DNA of 64,000 nucleotides. Source: Sitta carolinensis. Lineage: Eukaryota > Chordata > Aves > Passeriformes > Sittidae. Below are positions 57,115 through 64,000 of the stretch, piece after piece; within the stretch, counting starts at the first letter, position 1, and each line of letters opens with the position of its first letter. The DNA is taken from assembly GCA_032173965.1 (NCBI GenBank), contig CM063312.1, positions 186,001 through 250,000 on the forward strand, written 5' to 3'. Position numbers and translations under genes: made by a program. Under the pieces are notes generated by a model. It worked only from the letters and a program-made list of their open reading frames with translations. It was not told where the DNA came from and made no database searches.

Positions 57115-57290
57115 GACCTCTTGGAACCCAGGCACCAGTGGCACACTGCAGGGCCCAAGGATCCCAGGGACTCTGTGACACCAAGGGGTGCCATGGAACC
57201 AAAGGGACATTGTGACACTGGGAGGCCTCATGGAATCATGGAGACCATTGGGACAATCTGGGGCTTCATGGAAACCTGGGGACACCGAGT
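57115..57290. repeat. Short 37-bp minisatellite stretch, third locus
   Basis: About four to five units with the core GTGACACTGGGAGGCCTCAT then GGAATCATGG. This is the same family and orientation as the array at 42588-43015. Confidence 0.6.
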
Positions 57291-57339
57291 TGGCTGGGAG
57301 TGTTGATCTGCTGGGGGCTGGAAGGCTCTGCACAGGGCC

Positions 57340-57880
57340 CTGGCCAGGCTGGACCCAGGGCCCAAATCCAACAAGGTGAGGTTTAACAAGTCCCAGTGCC
57401 GGCTCCTGCACTTTGGCCACAACAACCCCTGCATGGCTACAGGCTGTGGACAGAGTGGCTGGAGAGCAGCCAGGCAGAAAGGGACCTGTGGGCACTGATG
57501 GACAGCAGGCTGGCCATGAGCCAGCAGTGTGGCCAGGTGGCCCAGAAGGCCAATGGCTCCTGGCCTGGGTCAGGAACAGTGTGGGCAGCAGGAGCAGGGC
57601 AGGGAATCTTCCCCTGTGCTGGGCATGGCTTGGGCAGCACCTCGAGTGCTGTGTCCAGTTCTGGGACCCCCAATTTAGGAAGGCCATGGAGGGGCTGGAG
57701 CATGTCCAGAGAAGGGCACCAAGGCTGGGGAGGGGTGCTGTGAGGAGTGGCTGAGGGAGCTGGGCTTGTTTCTCCTGGAGAAGAGGAGGCTCAGGGCACA
57801 CAAGGTGGTGTCAGGGCACAGGTTGGACTTGATGATCTCCAAGGTCTTTTGCAACCTGGCTGAGTCGGTGATTCTCTGAA
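57340..57880 (+). mobile_element. CR1 LINE 3' end
   Basis: It contains CR1 ORF2 tail landmarks in broken frames (TEWLESSQAERDLWALMDSRL, then CGQVAQKANGSW), followed by the canonical untranslated end GGTTGGACTTGATGATCTCC, AAGGTCTTTTGCAACC and a GTGATTCTCTGA terminus like the CR1 ATTCTATG repeat. It is truncated and dead. Confidence 0.8.
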
Positions 57881-58946
57881 ACCAACCTTGGAGTAGTTGC
57901 AGGATGAGCCCTGGGCCTCCTCTGCAGAAGGTGCAGCAGCCCAGGTGCCTCAGCTTCTCCTCCCAGCCCCCAAAGCCCATGCTGTCAGTGCTGCAGAGCC
58001 TCTGCAGCCCCTGCTCAGTGCCCAGCACAGGGAGCCCCACGGGCAGACACAGCAGCCCAGATGTGCCCCCCTGGCCTGGGGTGCCTCTGGCACGGCAGCA
58101 GCACCAGGCACTGCAGGAGCCTGCAGACAATTCCTGCAGCACTTGTAGGATGATCCTGCTGCCCAAGGGACGTTCCCATGGTGCCAGGTGAGGAAGTGAA
58201 CTGGGGAGTGGGGCCAGAGAGGAGAGGGCAAACAGGCATGGGCTGTGTGCAGGGCAGGGAACAGGGGTGGGCAATAGGAAGCAATCTGTACCAGGAAGAG
58301 TAGAGGAAGCAAAGGTGAATCAAAGGAAATGCTCAGGGCAGTTTGGGGGTGGCTGCCAGGCAGCCCTGGCTCTGAGCAACAACGTCTGCAGTGGCACAGA
58401 AAACTCCCAGCTGATGGGAACAACCTTTGTGGCTGAGTGCAGAGGCCAGGACAAGCTGAGTGGTTTCCCTGGCGTGGGCCAGCCCTTGCTGGCCCCAGGG
58501 GCTCCTGGCATTTGTGCTGCATCAGCTGCATGTGGCCACAGCCGCAGCATGGGGGTGCTTTGCCTGCTGTGTGCAGAGCCAAGAGGGGCTGGTGAGGCAG
58601 TGGTGCCGTGTGTGTGGCTGCCATGCCGCGGCCCCTGTGTGAGCTGGGGCAGAGGCCAGGGCTGCAGAGGGGGGATGTTGCTGGCAGGTGCCTGAGGCCG
58701 CTCTGGGACGCTGCCCTGGGCTGTGCAGCGCAGTGGGCATGGATCAGCCCCTGCCCTGCTGCTCCTTGGCCTGTGGCCCAGGGCCCTGGCAGAGCCCCAG
58801 CCATGCTGTTTGACCCCAGCCTGCCCACGGCCAGCCTGGGGCTGCTGACGGGGCTTTGCTGTGCTGCCCATTGGGCTGGGCAATGTGTTCTGCAGAGAGC
58901 CTGGGCAAGGAGCCTGCAGCCCCCAGGCCCTGGCCGGGGGTGTTGT
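57881..58946. other. GC-rich DNA, no gene recognised
   Basis: Open frames on both strands up to 290 codons overlap one another and have no domain signatures. The stretch up to about 58345 is shared with the corrupted copy; beyond that it is unique in the window. Confidence 0.45.
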
Positions 58947-59251
58947 TGTATTACACAAAGTAGTTTTGTTTAATTGTACTAGAAGGTTTGTATTTTCCAC
59001 ACAAATGTAACTTTCCTCTGTGCCCCTTTACCTGACACCACCTTTCCCACCTGTCCTGGGGTCTGCTCCTATTGGTCAGCAGCCCCTCCTTTCCCCCTCC
59101 CCTTTCCCAAGGGGGTACAAAACCACCTGGCCACATGCCCAGGGTCTCTTTCCTATCAGCTTTTCTATGGAGTAAGTTCTGAAATAAAGCGACAGGACTG
59201 TACCTAGAGAGAAGGAGCGCCTTTTAGTCTTTTATCTTTGTTCTTGCCACA
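58947..59251 (+). mobile_element. Solo LTR flanked by TTGT
   Basis: TGTATTACAC...CTTGCCACA over 305 bases, with ATTGG (an inverted CCAAT), GGTACAAAACC as a TATA-like box near 59115, and AATAAA near 59183. TTGT lies directly outside both ends (58943-58946, 59252-59255), a possible 4-bp target duplication. The termini are chosen partly by this duplication, so they are moderately certain. Confidence 0.6.
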
Positions 59252-59852
59252 TTGTTTCCCCTCTGAGGGAGTAGAGCTAGCCTGGCTGGGACCCTTAGAG
59301 GGGAATGGACTGTGGCAGGGCGTCAGTGCTGTCCCAGCAGTGCCCATGGCCTGTCCCTGCTGCAGCCCCGGCACTGCCACCCCCAGGGCTGTGCCCGGCC
59401 CCGAGAGCACTCAGGCCCTGCAGCAACACCAGGGGCAGCAGGGCAGCGGGGCAGGGCCACGGCAGCAGCACTGCCAACACCAAGAGCTGCTGCTGCTGCT
59501 GCTGGACACAGCTGCTGTGCCAGCACTGAGCTGCCCCAGCTCTGCACACAGACATTGCTGCTGCAGCCCCAGAGGGGCAACAAAGGGGCATCACCAGTGA
59601 AAACTCTGCTGGAAGATCCATTATTTCCTTTAAAGACACCGAGGGCACAGCTCACTGACACAGTCTGTTGATAACAGAAACATGGGGAGAAACAAAATGA
59701 GAAAGGGCAGAAACATTGAGCTTTCTTTTTAGACAATATTAAAAACAAAAAAAAAAAAAGAAAGGAATGAAAGGAACAAATGAAGCACCAACCAAAAAGA
59801 ACTATCAAAGATAAATTTTATTACAAGAGATTTGCAGACACTGGTCAGCAGT
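59252..59852. other. No gene recognised; short (CTG) run and poly-A
   Basis: A (CTG)6 run lies near 59488-59506 and an A-rich stretch near 59742-59765. Open frames are composition-driven. Confidence 0.5.
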
Positions 59853-60784
59853 TTAGTGTTTCTTAAAGCATCCAGTCATCAGTGTCCACACTGCTGCCTT
59901 GAGCTCCTGATTCCTCAGGCTGTAGATGAGGGGATTCAGGGCTGGAGGCACCACTGAGTACTGAACTGACAGTGCCAGATCCAGGGATGGGGAGGAGATG
60001 GAAGGGGGCTTCAGGTAGGCAACCACTGCAGTGCTGAGGAACAGGGAGAGCACAGCCAGGTGAGGGAGGCAGGTGGAAAAGGCTTTGTGTTCATCCCTGC
60101 TCAGAGGGGATCCTCAGCAGGGCCCTGAAGATCTGAACATAGGAGAAAACAATGAACACAAAACTGCAAAATACCAAAGAGACACTAACAGCAAGAAGCC
60201 CCAGTTCCCTGAGGTTGGAGTGTGAGCAGGAGAGCTTGAGGATCTGGGGGACCTCACAGAAGAATTGGCCCAGGGCATTGTCATGGCACAGGAGCAGGGA
60301 AAATGTATTGGCTGTGTGCAGCAGGGCACTGAGAAAGCCACTGGCCCAGGCAGCTGCTGCCATGTGGGCACAAACTCTGCTGCCCAGGAGGGTCCCGTAG
60401 TGCAGGGGTTTGCAGATGGACATGTAGCGGTCGTAGCACATGATGGTCAGGAGGAAATACTCTGTTCCAAGGAAAAAGAAAACCAGAAATACCTGTACAG
60501 CACGTCCCGTGTAGGAGATGTTCCTGGTGTTCCAGAGGGAATTGTGCATGGCTTTGGGCACAGTGGTGCAGATGGAGACCAGATGGGTGAGGGCCAGGTG
60601 GAGCAGGAAGAAGAACATGGGGGTGTGCAGGTGGTGGCCGCAGGCTACGGCGCTGAGGATGAGGCCGTTGGCCAGGAGGGCAGCCAGGGAGATGCCCAGG
60701 AAGAGGCAGAAGTGCAGGAGCTGCAGCTGCCGTGTCTGCCCATGGCAGCAGGAGGAAGTGGCTGATGGAGCTGCTGTTGGACAT
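59853..60784 (-). pseudogene. Olfactory receptor pseudogene, OR14-like avian expansion
   Basis: A seven-transmembrane odorant receptor of usual length (about 310 codons) broken by two frameshifts. The start MSNSSSISHFLLLPWADT lies at 60784-60731. The frame then shifts, and TM1 to the loop before TM6 are read in the 60091-60936 frame: HTPMFFFL after TM1, CYDRYMSICKPLHYG after TM3 (usually MAYDRY), CHDNALGQFFCE in loop 2, then SYVQIFRALLRIPSEQG. A second shift near 60091 moves TM6-TM7 into the 59853-60053 frame, ending PLIYSLRNQELKAA. The coding part is intronless, as is normal for the family. With two frameshifts it cannot encode a receptor. Confidence 0.9.
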
Positions 60785-60936
60785 TTGCTGTCTCTGGTCG
60801 TTGGAACCTTTTGAAGGAGGAAAGACAGTGACAATGAGGGGAGATTTCTCACAGAAAAGTCAAAGCCCTTTCTCACAGACCCTTTCCTGCCACTAAACAC
60901 CTCTCCCTTGTCTGTGTCTAGCAGACCTTCCTTCAC

Positions 60937-62084
60937 CTTGCTTGCTGGAGCCCTGATTATTGCTGCTGGCCAATGTTGTGTGAGCAGCCAGACGTTGGTC
61001 TGCAGGACACCTGGGAGTCAGCCCTGACCCCCAGCCAGTGCAGGGGAGCAGTGAGGGCAGGGGCCAGTCCTGCTGCTTGAACTGGGACAAAGAATCTGCT
61101 CCTAAGGCACTGGAGCTGCCATTGCCAGAGAACCCCTGAGCAATGGCAGGAGCAGCTGGGCAGGGCAATGGGAGAGAGAGCTGGGCCCTGAGGAGAAGCC
61201 TTTCCCTGGCCAGCCCTGCCCAGCCCCTCCAGGCAGCCCCAGGGCAGGGCAGTGGTCCTCAGGCCCTGGCCAGCACAGGGCAGCAGAGATCCCTTCCTGG
61301 CTGGGGCTGCTGTGCCAGCCCAGGAGGGCTCTGAGGGCCCTGAGCCCCCGGGCTGAGGGCTGTGCTGGCCCAGACAGGAGCTGTGCTGCTCAGGGCAGGG
61401 GGTGCCCTGCAGGGCAGGGCTGGTAGTGCCACCTGTGCCCTGCAGCAGGGCTGCCTTCAGCACTGCCTCCCTGCCTGCCTGCCCACGGCTCTGCTGCTGC
61501 AGCTGGGCCAGCCCGAGCTGTTCCTGTGGGCCCAGGCTCCTTCCCTGCCAGGGCTGCCCCAGCCCAGCCCAGCCCCGGGCCAGCTCTGCCCTACAGCTGC
61601 TCGGGGCTGCAGGGCTTAAAGAACAGCTCCCCCAGGCCTGGGCACCATGGACACGTGATGCTGGGTGGGTCTGGAGCCTGGGCAGCTGCAGGCACTTGCT
61701 GAGGCTCCCAGGAATCCTCAGTGTCATGGTTTAAGAGCCACAGCCCCTGCTCTGCCCTGCATAGCTGAGTTTTCATTCCCACCAAGATCCCTGCAGCCAG
61801 AGACTGACTGTGCCAGAAGCTGTGAAGATTTCTCCATCGATGAGCTCAGAATTGTCCTTCCGGCTGCTTTCAGCCTCTGTCTGCTTCAGTCCTCTCAGGT
61901 ACCTGCAGGCAGTGCCCTCAGCCCTGCTGGGCTGGCAGAGGAGCTGGTCCACAGGAGAAATGTCTTTTTGTAGCTCTTCGTGGTTGCCAGGAGCTGCCTC
62001 TGTGGCAGGAGCACAGCAAAGCTCAGCAGCACAGACACAGCACAGGGACTTTAATGAGCCTCTTGGGGATTTGGTCTTGTTTAC
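60937..62084. other. GC-rich DNA, no gene recognised; possible LTR terminus at 61723
   Basis: Open frames of up to 256 codons on the minus strand have no domain signature. GTCATGGTTTAAGAGCC near 61722 resembles the TGTCATGGTTTAA start of passerine ERV LTRs, but the rest does not confirm it. Confidence 0.4.
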
Positions 62085-62680
62085 ATCAGATTCAGTCCCT
62101 GAGAGAGTCTTCAGAAAACTTCCCAAGGACTTAAAGTCAGATTGAAACTCCAGAGTTTCTTGAAGTTTTAATGCGTCCCACTGAGATAGTGTCCCCAGGT
62201 TCCAGGAAGAGGAGAACAGAGGAGACAGTGATGACAGGGGGGACAAACAAGGCAAAGGTTTTGAGCAAAGCTGTGTTTGAGGAATGCCAAGGGCCAAGGG
62301 CTGAGCCCCAGCCCCTGGCAAGGCAGATGCTGTCCCTGCCTCAGTGCTCAGGGCCCTTGCTGGGGCACTGGCCTGTGGGGCTGTGCAGTGCCAAGGGCAG
62401 CACCATGGGGCGGCCCCTGCCAGGCTGCTGGGCAGTGCCAAGTACGCACTGAGGCCCCAGGGCTGCAAGGGTCACTTGTGCCCTGCTGGCCTCAGGGCCA
62501 GGCACAGCAGCCATGGCCACAGTGCTGCAGCAGTTGGCTCTGTCAGGGCCTCGCCGCTGCGGCACATGCCTGTGCCCTGTGCAGCCCAGGCTGTGCTGTG
62601 CTGTCCCTGCCCTGCCCTCTGTCCCTGCAGCCTGTCCTCAGCCCCCGGCTGCCCCACCTCGCTGGGCCCTGCTGTTGCCT
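62085..62680. repeat. GC-rich dispersed repeat, copy 2 of a family
   Basis: Collinear with 52640-52940 at moderate divergence (AGAGAGTSTTCARAAAACTT, CTCCARAGWTTCT, GTCCCCAGGTTCCAGG). It loses similarity to the right. Confidence 0.5.
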
Positions 62681-62690
62681 CAGCGAGGCG

Positions 62691-62965
62691 TGGCGACCTG
62701 GTTCAGGAACGGCACGGTCAGTCACCTCAGACTGCTCGGGCCAAGTACCTGCAGACACCAATATGATGAAGGGCAAAATGGCAGTTTATTTAGTGTTACA
62801 CAGCGTTATATATGCTGCAGTTTTTGTCATCATATCCGTCTGCTTACGTAATAAGCTTCATACTATTGGCTAACTTATTATGACTACTGGTTATGTGCGG
62901 GGGGGATTGACCCTGTCTTCCCGTACAGCGCGATATCTTCCACTCGCCGGACCCTGTCTTCCACA
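62691..62965 (-). mobile_element. 3' LTR of a gammaretrovirus-like ERV, left edge approximate
   Basis: U3 begins TGTGGAAGACAGGG on the minus strand directly after a polypurine tract, which fixes the right edge at 62965. An AATAAA lies at 62786-62791 on the minus strand. The left edge is placed at TGGCGACC only because it starts with TG at a plausible distance. A 275-base LTR is short but possible. Confidence 0.65.
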
Positions 62966-62980
62966 TTTCCCCCCTCCCCT
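62966..62980 (-). other. Polypurine tract
   Basis: AGGGGAGGGGGGAAA on the minus strand, immediately upstream of U3. Confidence 0.85.
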
Positions 62981-63102
62981 ATGATTAATTATATAGACTA
63001 ATACACAAATAAACCTTAACTCTTAACTATAATGTTTTCGAAATTGGTCTAATACTAAATATATGAAATAGAAATGTTATAAAAATGCAAAAGTTAGTAA
63101 AA
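62981..63102. other. ERV sequence between env stop and polypurine tract
   Basis: AT-rich spacer without an open frame of note. Confidence 0.5.
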
Positions 63103-64000
63103 TTAGTAAAAAATGAAGCAGCATGTTAGTAATAAGTGTGCTTTTAAAGCATTTGTCGGGCTCGAACATAAAAGAATGTTAACTGTCTCTAGATGTTTTC
63201 TAACAAACAGCACTAGCTTGTTTAGAATGCAAGGGCCAAAAATTAGTGTTAGAAGCATCATAGTAAGGGGGCCGATTAAAGAGGAAATAAGGGTGGTGAG
63301 CCATGGAGACTGATTGAACCATGATTCCTGCCATCCTTGCTGGGCCTCCCTCTCTCTTTTTCTTTGGGATAGTCTTTCCCTTAGCTCAGCCATCGAGTCT
63401 CGCACGACTCCTGTATGGTCTGCATAAAAACAACATTCTTCTTTCAAGGCAGCACACAGGCCTCCTTGTTGCATGAACAAAACATCCAGTCCTCGCCTGT
63501 TCTGCAAAACAGCTTCTGAAAGTGAGGAAACAGACTTTTCTAAAAAGGAGATAGATTCTTCAATTTTCTGTAGATCTTCATCGATGGTCATTTGCAGTTG
63601 AGAGAGTCCCTGACGTTGGGTGACGAGAGCTGACACACCTGTGGCTGCACCAGCGGCTCCTAAACCAAGGAGCGTTGCTGTGGTTATACCTGTAATTATT
63701 TCTCTTTTGTGGAGCTGGGTGGGTTCTTCTAGGAAGTGGTACATTTCTTCTTCCAGGTGATACAGGACCTTGGGAACAATCGGAACTTGAATACAAAAGT
63801 CAGTGGAGGCATTGAATTTGCTGAGGAGGACACATGGGCTTATTCCAGACTGTCGACAGACCCACATCCCCAATTCGACTGGAATTGCCCACTTACTCTT
63901 TTTCTTTGGCTCAAGACACTCAGTACAAACATCACCCATTTGTTTTGCTAAAGTTGCATTATCAAAACCTTTGCCTTGACCTGTGATTTGATTGAGAGTA
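63103..64000 (-). CDS. Gammaretrovirus-like env, 3' part (end of SU and whole TM), open to the window edge
   Basis: Env fusion subunit of an ERV. Residue numbers count from the Met at 63939, which is internal: the frame stays open to position 64000 and beyond the window. TM has an HKR cleavage-like site (78-80) lacking the usual Arg four residues upstream, and a Gly/Ala-rich fusion peptide (82-104). A heptad coil, an immunosuppressive-type segment (LQNRRGLDVLFMQQGG, 145-160) and CX6CC (162, 169, 170) follow. Next come a Trp-rich pre-membrane region (203-213), a hydrophobic anchor (about 213-238) and a tail of about 40 residues. The TM shape matches the REV/type-D class. No stop or frameshift is seen in 300 codons. 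Whether the rest of the gene is intact cannot be seen here. Confidence 0.85.
   Translation of the reverse strand, partial: TLNQITGQGKGFDNATLAKQMGDVCTECLEPKKKSKWAIPVELGMWVCRQSGISPCVLLSKFNASTDFCIQVPIVPKVLYHLEEEMYHFLEEPTQLHKREIITGITTATLLGLGAAGAATGVSALVTQRQGLSQLQMTIDEDLQKIEESISFLEKSVSSLSEAVLQNRRGLDVLFMQQGGLCAALKEECCFYADHTGVVRDSMAELRERLSQRKREREAQQGWQESWFNQSPWLTTLISSLIGPLTMMLLTLIFGPCILNKLVLFVRKHLETVNILLCSSPTNALKAHLLLTCCFIFY

Noticed and set aside
60957..61727. A 256-codon minus-strand frame upstream of the olfactory receptor pseudogene
   Set aside because: Overlaps open frames on the other strand, is Gln/Leu/Gly/Pro-rich by composition, and has no domain.

Overview
This window is repeat-dense bird DNA, most likely from a songbird (passerine). 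The evidence is CR1 LINE 3' ends, several families of endogenous retroviruses (ERVs) and solo LTRs, a C2H2 zinc-finger gene of the kind expanded in songbirds, and an olfactory receptor pseudogene of the OR14-like avian expansion. There is no prokaryotic gene organisation, and I recognise no intact conserved single-copy host gene. The density of young ERVs would suit a W chromosome or a microchromosome, but the sequence alone cannot show this.

Layout. (1) 1-2200: two ERV ends facing away from each other. One is a minus-strand ERV with its LTR at 403-842 and a gag start running off the left edge. The other is a plus-strand ERV with its LTR ending at 1222 and a broken gag. (2) 2690-3780: two CR1 fragments in opposite orientation. 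(3) 3790-6324: no recognisable gene; the last 400 bases are CpG-rich. (4) 6325-10554: about 100 units of a 42-bp satellite, followed by a 100-N assembly gap. (5) 10655-17940: clean sequence ('segment A') with a solo LTR and two oppositely oriented minisatellite arrays. (6) 17941-40930: about 23 kb of visibly corrupted sequence with inflated homopolymers and lost bases. It holds a second, garbled version of 'segment B' (17941-32390), a stretch found nowhere else in the window (32391-38345), and a garbled version of the start of A (38346-40930). (7) 40931-43672: a clean second copy of the end of A. (8) 43679-58345: clean segment B. It holds an 8.8-kb minus-strand provirus with both LTRs, a solo LTR, a zinc-finger gene and a CR1 3' end. 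(9) 58346-64000: a solo LTR, an olfactory receptor pseudogene, GC-rich repeat DNA, and the 3' end of a gammaretrovirus-like ERV whose env is open to the window edge.

The most interesting biology is the provirus at 43679-52506. It has gammaretrovirus-type gag, pol and LTRs, a 4-bp target duplication and a primer site matching tRNA-Arg. Its gag ends in UGA followed by CUA, a readthrough-type context. Its Env has what looks like an immunoglobulin V/I-set domain right after the signal peptide. The LTRs differ at only about two positions, so the insertion is young, yet gag, pol and env all carry breaks. The most important technical finding is that the A/B duplication is probably at least partly an assembly artefact. 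Sequence quality changes abruptly at 17.94 and 40.93 kb, and sequence present in the other copy is missing at exactly those two points.
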